Source: CAZZCP01 sp964653235
Lineage (GTDB): Bacteria; Bdellovibrionota; Bdellovibrionia; Bdellovibrionales; UBA840
Length of the DNA stretch: 27,664 bases
Assembly: GCA_964653235.1 (NCBI GenBank)
Contig: CAZZCP010000026.1
Coordinates: forward strand, 1 to 27,664
Reading direction: 5' to 3'
Shown here: one piece after another, positions 1 through 7,536 of the stretch
How the letters are laid out: each line of letters opens with the position of its first letter
How positions within the stretch are numbered: position 1 is the first letter of the stretch
Notes under the pieces: generated by a model
Seen by the model: only the letters and a program-made list of their open reading frames with translations
The model's database searches: none
What the model was told of the DNA's origin: nothing
Position numbers and translations under genes: made by a program

Positions 1-1834
1 CATCGCCGATCTTTCGAATGTCTCTAGCGTAATATCTTAAGAAGTCTACTGCTTCGGTAATGTCGGCATCGGCTTCTTTCCAGGTTTTACCAACCTCCCT
101 GATTTGTAGGGCGATCCATTCAAATCTCTTCTCTAAGATCTTGTCGGCAAGAGCTTCCATATAGCGAGCCCGATGCTCCACGGAGCTTTTCGACCATTCC
201 GAGTAAGCACTTTTTGCCAGTTCGAGAGCTTTTTGCGCCTCTGAAATACCAGCAACTGCGACCTTTCCTACGATCTCATTGGGGTCATTGGGATTCACTG
301 AAACGATCTCACGATCAGTAAACAAGTCTTTGCCGTCGATATGAATAGGGTAGGTTTTCTGGTAAAGGCTTTTAGAAACCTCAAGGGCTTGCTCTAGTTG
401 CCGTCGATTTTCGAGCAAGTTAAAGTCGAGGTTGGCTTCGTTGTAAAACTGATCTTCGATGATTTCTAAGTGAGAGTTGCTTCTTTGCATGGTTTCCATA
501 GGGTCGGTCAAAAGACTCTCTGAACTTTGGTTATCAGCAAATTTTGACTTGAGAAAGCTTTCATTTGAAGTGTTTTCGAGAAGTCTTCGAACTAAATAAG
601 CCATGCCAGGAATCAATTCACCAATGGGAGCGTAAACACGCAAACGAAAACCCATATTGACAAGGGCCTTTTGAAACTGATCTGACATTCCATATAGCAT
701 TTGCACTTCATAAGCATTTTGAGGAACACCCAATTTTTCGGCTTTTACAAAGCAGGCAGATAGTGATCTTACATTGTGAGAGGCGAATGCGGTGTGAATA
801 TGTTTGTAGTTTTCTAAGAGGTAGAAGGCGCAACTTTCAAAGTTGGCATCGCATTCGGCCTTGTTGGTATAGACTCGATAGGGCCAACGCTTTTGTTCGC
901 TGTCGACAGTCTCAAAATCCCAATATGCTCCCTTTACCAGACGAATTGTAATCGGCATTTTTCTTTTTTTAGAGATTTCTGTGAGTTTAACGATATCATC
1001 ATAAGAATCGCGCAAGTAGGCTTGAACTACCACACCCCAAAATGGATATTGTGCAAATTCAGCTTCTTGAATAAAGTCAGTGAATACTTTGTAAGTAATT
1101 TCTTTGAGTTCGTATTGCTCTAAATCGATATTGATGAAGATCCCTTTTTGCATGGCCGAGCGAAAAATCGGTCGTAGTCTCTCTTTGAGTTTTTCAACCG
1201 ATTCGTCAAAAGCTTCGGTCTTGATTTGTGAGTAGAGAGAAGAGAGTTTCACCGAGACATTGACTTTGGGTATGTTGCCGAGGTGGTTTTCATCAATCAG
1301 CGCTTGATGACTCCAAGATTTTGAAGTTTGCTCAAGACTTTCGAGCATTTCAAGGTATCTATTTTGGTATTCTAGGGCCTCTTTTTCATTGAGGCAGGCC
1401 TCACCCAAAAGATCGGCAGAAAAACAAATATTGTTTTTTCTCAATTTTAAAATCGGTTTGATCGCCGCAGAAGGGCTGTCGCCAATAATGAAGAGTTTTG
1501 CCATTTGGGTTACATTTTTTTTGACTGTCGAAGCGAGTATTCCAGGCGCGAGTGCACTCACCCCAACTCCGAAGTTAAAAATTGAGGGTAGTCTATCTCC
1601 GCTTTCTGCAAAATACTCTTTGAGGTGCCGAGTGACTTCGGAGCTCGAGTTTAAGTAGGGGAGTACATCAACAAAGCGAAACATCTGCGTTTTAAACTCT
1701 TTGTTTCGCATACTCCATTCCATGACCTTTCCATACCACCAGTCCTTGTTGAATAGAGATTTTCCTTCTGCCTCCATATTATTGAAAATCTCTAAGCCTT
1801 TTTGCTTAATCTCTTCGTTCCATTTTTTTGTCAT
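1..1834 (-). CDS. putA: Bifunctional proline dehydrogenase / delta-1-pyrroline-5-carboxylate dehydrogenase, 3' part outside window
   Basis: This gene encodes the two-step oxidation of proline to glutamate: an FAD-dependent proline dehydrogenase and an NAD-dependent aldehyde dehydrogenase in one chain. About 611 codons are visible, read from the minus strand. Proline-dehydrogenase landmarks appear in order: VSVKLSSLYSQ near residues 193-203, NIDLEQYE near 235, VVQAYLRDS near 269, RLVKGAYWD at 298-306, the VYTNKAECDANF block near 321, FASHN at 350-354 and YAPIGELIPGMAYLVRRLLEN at 401-421. After about residue 480 an aldehyde-dehydrogenase N-terminus begins (VSVNPNDPNEIVGKV, then EVGKTWKEADADITEAVDF). 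The ATG at 1834 is preceded by GGGGAG six bases away. Because it touches the window edge, the catalytic Cys of the second domain is not seen. It lies 54 bp downstream of the FAH-family gene on the same strand and is probably co-transcribed with it. Confidence 0.95.
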   Translation of the reverse strand, partial: MTKKWNEEIKQKGLEIFNNMEAEGKSLFNKDWWYGKVMEWSMRNKEFKTQMFRFVDVLPYLNSSSEVTRHLKEYFAESGDRLPSIFNFGVGVSALAPGILASTVKKNVTQMAKLFIIGDSPSAAIKPILKLRKNNICFSADLLGEACLNEKEALEYQNRYLEMLESLEQTSKSWSHQALIDENHLGNIPKVNVSVKLSSLYSQIKTEAFDESVEKLKERLRPIFRSAMQKGIFINIDLEQYELKEITYKVFTDFIQEAEFAQYPFWGVVVQAYLRDSYDDIVKLTEISKKRKMPITIRLVKGAYWDFETVDSEQKRWPYRVYTNKAECDANFESCAFYLLENYKHIHTAFASHNVRSLSACFVKAEKLGVPQNAYEVQMLYGMSDQFQKALVNMGFRLRVYAPIGELIPGMAYLVRRLLENTSNESFLKSKFADNQSSESLLTDPMETMQRSNSHLEIIEDQFYNEANLDFNLLENRRQLEQALEVSKSLYQKTYPIHIDGKDLFTDREIVSVNPNDPNEIVGKVAVAGISEAQKALELAKSAYSEWSKSSVEHRARYMEALADKILEKRFEWIALQIREVGKTWKEADADITEAVDFLRYYARDIRKIGD

Positions 1835-1842
1835 ATTTTTCT

Positions 1843-1854
1843 CCCCAATTGGGG
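1843..1854. repeat. 12-bp perfect palindrome overlapping the putA ribosome-binding site
   Basis: CCCCAATTGGGG reads identically on both strands. On the minus strand its right half supplies the GGGG of the putA Shine-Dalgarno GGGGAG. It could be an operator, or an RNA hairpin (4-bp stem, AAUU loop) that limits ribosome access. The sequence shows the symmetry; any function is inference. Confidence 0.4.
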
Positions 1855-1888
1855 GATCATGGAGAAGCTGGCTGCTGAAATCAACAGA

Positions 1889-2461
1889 TTATAGAACTTG
1901 CCACTCGGCAGAAATCAGATCGCCAAACTCAGCCCGCAAATGATCGCCTTTTCGCAGTGCTGCAACACCTGCTGGGGTGCCTGTAAGTAGCCAATCTCCT
2001 GCAGAAATCGGGAAATGAGCTTGCATGTACTTATCGAGGCTTTTGAGTGAAAATATACAATCTTCGAGTTTTCCGTTTTGTCGAAGTTGGGCATTGCAGA
2101 AAAGTCGAAATTCAGTTTGTTGCAAATTCTCTGGCAAGGCTTGTCTCGCAGTATGTGGGCAAGAGCCCTTAAAGCTCTTTGCCAGCGCCCAAGGCTTGCC
2201 TTGTTTTTTTGCTTCAGATTGTAAGTCACGTGCAGTGAGATCTAGTGCGAGCCCAAATTGGGAGAGTTGTAACTGAGAGTCCCAAACAAAGTAAACTTCG
2301 AGTTCATGGTGGATCTCATTGGAAAAATCGGGGAGATGAATTTCTGGATTCGGATTTTTACAGGCATCTGCTTTTTGAAATACTACTGGAGATTTGGGGA
2401 TTTCGTTTCCCAATTCTTTTGCATGTTCTGAATAATTTCTGCCAATACACCAAATTGCCAT
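1889..2461 (-). CDS. Fumarylacetoacetate hydrolase (FAH) family protein
   Basis: This 190-residue protein belongs to the FAH fold of metal-dependent enzymes that hydrolyse or decarboxylate beta-keto acids (YcgM/acylpyruvase type). Visible family marks are GRNYSEHAKELGNEIP at the N-terminus (residues 7-22), the HHELEV segment with candidate metal ligands E53 and E55, LALDLTARDLQ with candidate ligand D74, WALAKSFKGSCP near 91-102, and the LLTGTPAGV motif close to the C-terminus. It is slightly shorter than typical members of about 200-220 residues but keeps the whole core. AAGGAG lies five bases before the ATG. It is the first gene of a likely two-gene unit with putA, which hints at a role in amino- or keto-acid catabolism, but the substrate cannot be read from the sequence. 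Confidence 0.88.
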   Translation of the reverse strand: MAIWCIGRNYSEHAKELGNEIPKSPVVFQKADACKNPNPEIHLPDFSNEIHHELEVYFVWDSQLQLSQFGLALDLTARDLQSEAKKQGKPWALAKSFKGSCPHTARQALPENLQQTEFRLFCNAQLRQNGKLEDCIFSLKSLDKYMQAHFPISAGDWLLTGTPAGVAALRKGDHLRAEFGDLISAEWQVL

Positions 2462-2508
2462 GAATTCTCCTTGATCTCCTCGGTTTTTACTTCCATTACT
2501 ACATAGAA

Positions 2509-3372
2509 ATGAAAGATCAGGTATTTCGTTATCTCAGTAAAGATAAAATGATTCGCGTAAGCATTGTACAACTCGATGATTTGCTGCAAGCGATTTATAA
2601 GGAGCTGTTGCTGAGTCCCTTGGCCAATCTCGCCTACGTGAGAAACTTGCTCTCTTGTTTGCTCTTGGCTTCTCAGAGAGACGATGAGAGCTTCTCCATT
2701 CTTTTTGATGGGGATGGTCCTTTGGGCCGAGTCTATGCCGAGGTCAATGCGAAAGCACATGTGCGTGCTTATGTTGGCAATCCTGTTCTAGAGCAAAGCA
2801 AAGCTGTACAGAGCCTTCCTCAGGCCATCGGCAAGGGCTTGATGACAGTGACTCGTTTGGCGCAAAATAAAAAGCCTTATCGTGGTACGGTAGAAATTCA
2901 ATCAGGTGAGATCACGCAAGACGTAAGCTACTATCTAAAGCAGTCAGAGCAAATTCCTAGCTTATTGATTTTGGGGCAGACTTTAAAAGATCAAAGGCAA
3001 ATCACAAAAGCTGGTGGTATATTGTTTGAGCTAATGCCCGGCCATAGCGAATACCACATTCAAACTCTAGAATCGATACTTGCATCTGATCTCAATCTCT
3101 CTGAGCTTTTAGAGCAAGATCTTGAGGCCGATCAAATATTAAAGCTGTTTTCTGTGGGCTTTGTTTTTGATATGATCGACCAAGGTCCGGTTTTGAAGTA
3201 CCAATGTGATTGCAATCAAAATAAAGTTTTGCGAGCTTTGGCTCTCTTGCCTGAAGAAGATTATAACAGCCTTTTTGTCGATAAAGACAGCCTCTCAGTA
3301 AATTGTGATTTTTGTCAGCGCTCGTATAGAGTTCGAAAAGAAGACTTTGTTGAGTACCTAAAAAAGCAGTGA
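2509..3372 (+). CDS. hslO: Redox-regulated molecular chaperone Hsp33
   Basis: Hsp33 is a cytoplasmic holdase activated by oxidative unfolding when its C-terminal zinc centre is oxidised. The C-terminus shows the diagnostic C-x-C...C-x-x-C layout: C233 and C235, then C266 and C269. The N-terminal MKDQVFRYLSKDKMIRVSIV matches the usual start of the family, which fixes the start at the first ATG even though no good Shine-Dalgarno precedes it (an ATG at 2548 would cut off conserved residues). At 287 residues the length is normal. The gene is divergent from the FAH-family gene, with only 47 bp between starts, and is followed by a hairpin and then a response regulator on the same strand. Confidence 0.95.
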   Translation: MKDQVFRYLSKDKMIRVSIVQLDDLLQAIYKELLLSPLANLAYVRNLLSCLLLASQRDDESFSILFDGDGPLGRVYAEVNAKAHVRAYVGNPVLEQSKAVQSLPQAIGKGLMTVTRLAQNKKPYRGTVEIQSGEITQDVSYYLKQSEQIPSLLILGQTLKDQRQITKAGGILFELMPGHSEYHIQTLESILASDLNLSELLEQDLEADQILKLFSVGFVFDMIDQGPVLKYQCDCNQNKVLRALALLPEEDYNSLFVDKDSLSVNCDFCQRSYRVRKEDFVEYLKKQ

Positions 3373-3406
3373 ATAAGCAATTATTGTTTGTCTTATTAGA
3401 CTTTTT
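3372..3406 (+). terminator. Possible weak terminator after hslO
   Basis: AATAAGCAA pairs with TTGTCTTATT (one bulged T, loop about 7 nt), beginning inside the hslO stop codon, and is followed by AGACTTTTT. The stem is AT-rich, so termination would be partial. The following response-regulator gene begins only 18 bp further on. Confidence 0.4.
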
Positions 3407-3424
3407 CTAGGCATAATTAAGACA

Positions 3425-4144
3425 ATGTCAAATGTCAGCGCGAATGGTTTCGATAATGTGAATTACAAGATTCTCGTGGTTGAGGATGAAAAAGAAATTC
3501 GCGAGCTTATATTGAACAAACTGACGGAAGCAGGTTTTCTTGTTTTAGGCTCTGCCAATGGCACTGAAGCTCTTCAAATTTTAAATAGTCAACAAGTAGA
3601 TGTGGTTCTTTTGGATCAAATTTTACCCGATATGCACGGCCTCGATATTCTGCATAATATTCGCAACACAGAGAAATATTCTGATCTTCCTGTGATTATT
3701 CTAACGGGTTTGATAAATGAAGATGAAAAAGTAAAAGCTTTTGAAAATAGGGCTGATGACTATGTCACGAAGCCTTTTTTGTCTAAAGAACTGATTGCAA
3801 GAATTCGAGCTCTACTTCGACGCAGCCAAAAGCTATCAAATCAGCAGCAGCCTTTGCAGTTGATCAATCGCAATATTCAAGTGGACTTTGCATCGTATAA
3901 AGTTTTTCTTGATGAAAATGAGCTCAAGCTAACCTTGACCGAATTCAAATTGTTGAGCGAGCTTCTGTTACATGCAGGGCGAGTACTCTCTCGCGATTTT
4001 CTACGTGAAAGAGTTTTAGGCAAAGAGAGCTTAACAGATAGAACCATTGATGTGCATATGGCATCTCTTCGCAAAAAACTTTCTTTTAGAGGAAAAGACA
4101 TCCAAACAGTTCGTGGTGTGGGTTACCGGTTTACTGCCGCATAG
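3425..4144 (+). CDS. OmpR-family response regulator, orphan
   Basis: This is a two-domain transcription factor of 239 residues. The receiver domain (about 14-130) has the acidic pair E20/D21, phospho-acceptor D64 in VVLLDQILPD, T94 in VIILTG, and K116 in DYVTKPF. The C-terminal winged helix (about 140-239) shows LTLTEFKLLSELL, RDRTIDVHMASLRKKL-like spacing and the terminal TVRGVGYRF. It should bind DNA after phosphorylation by a histidine kinase, but no kinase gene lies in the window. No Shine-Dalgarno precedes the ATG. A CATAAT -10-like hexamer (3412-3417), with TTGTCT 18 bp upstream (3388-3393), would start transcription almost at the ATG, so the mRNA may be leaderless (inference). Its targets are unknown. 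Confidence 0.93.
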   Translation: MSNVSANGFDNVNYKILVVEDEKEIRELILNKLTEAGFLVLGSANGTEALQILNSQQVDVVLLDQILPDMHGLDILHNIRNTEKYSDLPVIILTGLINEDEKVKAFENRADDYVTKPFLSKELIARIRALLRRSQKLSNQQQPLQLINRNIQVDFASYKVFLDENELKLTLTEFKLLSELLLHAGRVLSRDFLRERVLGKESLTDRTIDVHMASLRKKLSFRGKDIQTVRGVGYRFTAA

Positions 4145-4179
4145 AGTAAGATTTCTACCTAAATATTAGTGTTTTGTTA

Positions 4180-4201
4180 GCAAGATCAGTAGCTGATCTG
4201 C
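4180..4201 (+). terminator. Strong hairpin 36 bp after the response-regulator gene
   Basis: AGATCAG-TAG-CTGATCT is a perfect 7-bp inverted repeat with a 3-nt loop. One bulged A on the left extends it by GC/GC. It is followed by GCATCAGGTTTGATTT, only moderately T-rich, so it may be a terminator or a palindromic protein-binding site. Confidence 0.4.
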
Positions 4202-4292
4202 ATCAGGTTTGATTTCATGGCATTTTAAAAAAAGGATTTTGGATTAATATAAGAATAAGTTATTTTATATAATTTCATTTCAAAAAAAATGC

Positions 4293-4318
4293 ACTATCAA
4301 CCAAAGAAGCTTGATAGT
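4293..4318 (+). repeat. 8-bp perfect inverted repeat in the long intergenic region
   Basis: ACTATCAA and TTGATAGT are separated by 10 nt (CCAAAGAAGC). A consensus TATAAT lies at 4268-4273, about 20 bp upstream. The hairpin would sit near the 5' end of a transcript starting there, or just upstream of the candidate RNA at 4336-4480. Confidence 0.4.
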
Positions 4319-4335
4319 TTATAAAAATATTTATA

Positions 4336-4480
4336 CCTTGGTTTTCAACAAAGGGGGCTAGACAAAAGTTCCCGATTCTGAAGCTGCTACTTGCGATCGT
4401 AAGTTCCTTTAAAGCTTCATTTGCCTACCAACATAACCTGCCACCGGAGGGGGAAGAAAATTCCCCTAAACCTCTTTTTT
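4336..4480 (+). ncRNA. Candidate structured small RNA ending in an intrinsic terminator; family not recognised
   Basis: The 481-bp region 4145-4625 has no convincing gene but contains a run of hairpins. (1) CCTTG-GTT...AAC-AAAGG at 4336-4354, with a 3-nt loop. (2) A two-tier stem: GAAGCT 4380-4385 with AGCTTC 4413-4418, enclosing ACTTGC 4389-4394 / GTAAGT 4399-4404 with a GATC tetraloop. (3) GGGGAA-GAAAA-TTCCCC around 4450-4466, then TAAACCTC and T6 at 4475-4480, which looks like a Rho-independent terminator. A perfect TATAAT (4268-4273) lies upstream but lacks a good -35 at the expected spacing. The transcript could be about 145-200 nt. The length suggests 6S RNA as something to test, but I cannot pair a convincing closing stem, and I see no SRP, tmRNA, RNase P or c-di-GMP riboswitch signature. 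It could instead be a 5' leader of the metalloprotease gene. Confidence 0.35.
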
Positions 4481-4625
4481 GACAAATTCTGTCTCCATTT
4501 CAAGATTTATACAGCCAGCTTTGTTTCGTGTTTTATAAAAGCTAATAATATCAATATCTTGTGTACTTTGAATGGCATCCTCTTTGGCACTTTGCTTGCC
4601 TTATAAAGTGTTAGGAGAAAGAGTA

Positions 4626-5240
4626 ATGATGCGGAATTTAGCATTTTTTTGCGTAACACTTGGATTTGTCATTTTAATGAGTGCATGTGCACCTCAGCCT
4701 GAGCCAGAGGAGTCATGCAATTTTGTGCAGAATTCACAAGGTCAAAGAGTCTCATGGAAACATAGAAACTTGAGTATTGGTGTTGATGTAAATATTCCGC
4801 AAAGATTTCGCGTAGCCATTGAGGAATCACTGGATGAATGGGAAATACAAAGTAATAAGAGTTTCTTTGGCAGCGAAATCGTTGATATGCAGCCATCAGA
4901 AGTTGCAAAATTTGATATTAGCTTTGTATGGCGAAAAGATTGGGAAGACGACAAAAGAGCAGAGCAGGCAAGAACTCTAATTAAATACAAAGGCGATGAT
5001 CTCTACCGTGCTGTTATTTATATCAATAATGAGCACAATGATTTTTATGTGAGTGAGGCAGATAAAGACTCAAGAGAGGTTCATATGTTTAGTCTTTTGG
5101 TTCATGAAGTGGGCCATGCTTTGGGATTAGATCATATTCATACTGGGCATAGTGTGATGGAGACACGGCTGGCTTCTGGAACAGAGCGTCCATTGGCACA
5201 AGAGGATTTGGCAGTGGCTTCTTTAAGTTGTGAATATTAA
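4626..5240 (+). CDS. Matrixin-like (metzincin) zinc metalloprotease, lipoprotein
   Basis: This 204-residue secreted metalloprotease carries the metzincin zinc motif HEVGHALGLDH: H160, H164 and H170 as ligands and E161 as the catalytic base. M178 follows in HSVME, giving the Met-turn. The N-terminus MMRNLAFFCVTLGFVILMSAC is a lipoprotein signal with C21 as the lipidation site (lipobox MSAC, slightly atypical at -3). The protein is thus probably anchored at the cell surface or in the periplasm. There is no long propeptide with a cysteine switch; the mature N-terminus is short. The ATG at 4626 is chosen over the upstream in-frame ATG at 4572 because AGGAG sits eight bases before it and it begins a proper signal peptide. 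A role in degrading prey or extracellular protein is inference. Confidence 0.88.
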   Translation: MMRNLAFFCVTLGFVILMSACAPQPEPEESCNFVQNSQGQRVSWKHRNLSIGVDVNIPQRFRVAIEESLDEWEIQSNKSFFGSEIVDMQPSEVAKFDISFVWRKDWEDDKRAEQARTLIKYKGDDLYRAVIYINNEHNDFYVSEADKDSREVHMFSLLVHEVGHALGLDHIHTGHSVMETRLASGTERPLAQEDLAVASLSCEY

Positions 5241-5375
5241 TGAAATATTTGCATACTGCATAGAAGGATTAAGATTTTTTTTAGAGAAGTTTGAGATTTG
5301 TGTTGAGCTTCGTTTAGACCAAAGGATAGCATATTTTAAAGGGGCCTCTAGAGTAGCTTTGAGGCAAAGGATAGG

Positions 5376-5594
5376 ATGATGTCGATTTTAGAACAAACTC
5401 AAAAACTTGCACAAAATTCAGTCTATAGTCTTTTGAACAAGACCTATCCTTCATCTATTGAGCTACCATCTGACTCAGGGCATTCTGACAATTCTTTACA
5501 AGATCTTAAGCAAAATGTAATTGAGCTGGATCGTCTCACAGCTCGCATGAGCTTTTTGGTGAAAGAATTAAAAAATTTAGTAGAAAGATCCTAA
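5376..5594 (+). CDS. Small helical protein, unknown
   Basis: A 72-residue frame starts with two consecutive ATGs, preceded by AAAGGATAGG. The C-terminal half (LQDLKQNVIELDRLTARMSFLVKELKNL region) has hydrophobic spacing typical of an amphipathic helix or short coiled coil. There is no signal peptide and no recognised domain. It lies 21 bp before the MerC-like gene on the same strand and so may be co-transcribed with it. The upstream 135 bp contains a 5-bp hairpin GCCTC...GAGGC (5345-5365) and a direct repeat of CAAAGGATAG. Coding status is likely but not proven. Confidence 0.5.
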   Translation: MMSILEQTQKLAQNSVYSLLNKTYPSSIELPSDSGHSDNSLQDLKQNVIELDRLTARMSFLVKELKNLVERS

Positions 5595-5615
5595 GTTTTC
5601 GATTATCTCAGAGTT

Positions 5616-6023
5616 ATGAAATCTTTTCTGGAATACCGCGTTGATCAAGTCGGAATCCTATTATCGGTTCTGTGTGCATTGCACTGTTTGAGTTTTCCCT
5701 TGTTTTACATTGCGGGTGTTCAATTTTTTGAATTTCACTCTTTGAGTGCTCATATGTTGTTTTTTGTGTCTGTCAGCGGGATCGCACTTTGGTCTTTTAT
5801 ACGCTGTTATCGAAGTCATGGTTTTCGTGTGCCCTTACTTTTGGGGCTTTCTGGAATTTTACTTTTGCTTTTGGGTATTGTGCTCGAAGCTTATCAGGTT
5901 CATTTGCTAGAAACATCCTTCGATTTACTCACTATCTTGGGCAGTGCTTGTTTGGTGTTTGCGCATCTTAAGAATCTAAGATTATGCAGGTGTTTGCATT
6001 CGGCAGCTAGATGTGCGCATTAG
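5616..6023 (+). CDS. MerC-domain-like small integral membrane protein
   Basis: This 135-residue protein has about four hydrophobic segments. LCALHCLSFPL near residues 19-29 (C20, C24) resembles the metal-binding N-terminal membrane segment of MerC-type transporters. The C-terminus AHLKNLRLCRCLHSAARCAH is rich in Cys and His. MerC proteins move Hg(II) into the cytoplasm in mercury operons, but many chromosomal MerC-domain proteins occur without mer genes, as here, and their cargo is unknown. Its stop codon overlaps the stop codon of the convergent gene by four bases (TTAG, 6020-6023). Confidence 0.7.
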   Translation: MKSFLEYRVDQVGILLSVLCALHCLSFPLFYIAGVQFFEFHSLSAHMLFFVSVSGIALWSFIRCYRSHGFRVPLLLGLSGILLLLLGIVLEAYQVHLLETSFDLLTILGSACLVFAHLKNLRLCRCLHSAARCAH

Positions 6024-7513
6024 GCCTTAGGAAACCAAATCTCTAACACACCTTCTTTGTAATCTTTTTTCGCTAATTCGGGCAAGACTTGCTTGTCGAG
6101 TGGAATTACCTGATGGAAGCTTTGATGGCGTGATGATTCAGTGACTTTTTCACCATCTTGAATGCGTTCTTTAAACTCTCTTTGTCCTGTGATTAGTATG
6201 TCTTTCTTTTGCACACGAACACTGATGTTGTCTTGCTCGTGGGGAGGTATTTTTACTCGTAAAACATAATCGCCATCTCTTTCTAAGAGCTGATGATCTA
6301 ACTTTTCTACTTTATAGAAAGGGTCAAGATCTTTATTTTCATACTTTGAAATACTTTGTACAAATTTCTTTTTACGGTCGATCAAGGCAGCATTCAGTCT
6401 TTCATTTTGACCATCGAGGATAGTCTTGTGAGCTTTTTGGTTTTTCTGAAAAGCAGATTGAAACTCAGATCTTTGATTTTCAAGCGTCATGCGGTAGATC
6501 TTTTCATTTTTAGCAAACTTTTGCTGATGATTCATCTCTTGCTCATTCATTTTTTGTTGATGTTGTTGCTTTTGCAGCTTTTCTTCTTCGTGAAATTGCA
6601 CTTCTTGATCACTTAAAATTTTATCATATTTCTTTTGATTCTCAGCAATCTGCTGATCGCCTTGAGTTTCAATTCTTTTTATTTCAGTATCATAGGTTTG
6701 TTTTTGTTTGGCCTGTTTATAGCGAAATTGTGCCATTTCTCGATCAAGCTCATGTTTGTTCTCTTTTTTAATTTGTACTAGTTCTTTTTCGTGTTGATTC
6801 TCCTCTTTTACTTTGCTCTCTTTGTATTTTTTTTGAAGATTTTGCATTTGCACGACTTTGTCTTCTCGATAGTCTTGTACTTCTTTTTCTTGTGTTTGCT
6901 TTAAATTATTCAACTGAGTGTTGTGTTTCTGGCGCGTGCCTTTGATGCTTTGAGCATGTTGGTCATTGAGGGTCTGTAATTGTTGTTTGTTGGTTTTTTG
7001 TTGCTTCTGTAGTTTCACCTCTTGCTTGAGCTTTTCTTGCCGTTTTTGGTTTTCGCCCTTTTCGCTTACATTTTGCAGGCTTTGGCTGTAGCTCTTTTCA
7101 AGTTCTTGTGATTTTCGAGCGAGTCTCTTTTGTAGAGTAGAGGTTGAACGATTGTGTTGCTCACGGACTTCGCTTAGGTTTTCATTTAAATTGGCTTGCT
7201 GCTCTTGCACTTTTTCACGATGATTCTCTAAATTTGTTTTTAGTCTTTTGGTTTGCTTCTTTATTGCTTTGTTATATGACTGTAATTGTTCTTGTTGCTG
7301 TTCGCGAAGTTGTTCCATTCGATCTTTTTGCTGATCGCGAATGTGGTTGACACTAGCAGAGTTCGTGCTCTGTATGTCATTGATTCTTTCCGAATATTTT
7401 CTTTGTAGTTGGTCAATTTTGTTTTCGCCTCGTTGAACAATTTCTCTTTGTCTTTTCTCATAGTATTGTTGCTGTTGTTGCAGCTTATTGTTTTTACCAA
7501 TATTATTGTCCAA
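6020..7513 (-). CDS. Long coiled-coil protein with C-terminal Hsp20/alpha-crystallin domain
   Basis: The product is 497 residues. Residues about 10-385 are almost uninterrupted Gln/Lys/Glu/Arg/Asn-rich helix with coiled-coil character (opening KLQQQQQYYEKRQREIVQRG). From about residue 405 to the end there is a small-heat-shock domain: DYVLRVKIPPHEQDNISVRVQ, KKDILITGQREF, a HQSFHQVIPLD strand and the closing KKDYKEGVLEIWFPKA. No signal peptide or membrane segment is present, so it should be cytoplasmic. The first in-frame start is a TTG (7511-7513) with AGGAGG four bases upstream; no nearby ATG is available. Small heat-shock proteins normally have only short N-terminal arms, so a 385-residue rod is unusual. 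A filament or scaffold with chaperone ends is possible (inference). Confidence 0.8.
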   Translation of the reverse strand: MDNNIGKNNKLQQQQQYYEKRQREIVQRGENKIDQLQRKYSERINDIQSTNSASVNHIRDQQKDRMEQLREQQQEQLQSYNKAIKKQTKRLKTNLENHREKVQEQQANLNENLSEVREQHNRSTSTLQKRLARKSQELEKSYSQSLQNVSEKGENQKRQEKLKQEVKLQKQQKTNKQQLQTLNDQHAQSIKGTRQKHNTQLNNLKQTQEKEVQDYREDKVVQMQNLQKKYKESKVKEENQHEKELVQIKKENKHELDREMAQFRYKQAKQKQTYDTEIKRIETQGDQQIAENQKKYDKILSDQEVQFHEEEKLQKQQHQQKMNEQEMNHQQKFAKNEKIYRMTLENQRSEFQSAFQKNQKAHKTILDGQNERLNAALIDRKKKFVQSISKYENKDLDPFYKVEKLDHQLLERDGDYVLRVKIPPHEQDNISVRVQKKDILITGQREFKERIQDGEKVTESSRHQSFHQVIPLDKQVLPELAKKDYKEGVLEIWFPKA

Positions 7514-7536
7514 AGGCCCTCCTAGCCAGACTCTAG

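Noticed and set aside
4336..4480. SRP RNA, tmRNA, RNase P or c-di-GMP (GEMM) riboswitch in the long intergenic region
   Set aside because: None of the hallmark sequences (GGAAGGAAGCAG-type SRP tip, tmRNA acceptor ends, CGCAAAGCC of GEMM) is present.
4572..4625. Upstream in-frame ATG extending the metalloprotease by 18 residues
   Set aside because: It has no Shine-Dalgarno and would bury the lipoprotein signal, while the ATG at 4626 has AGGAG at good spacing.
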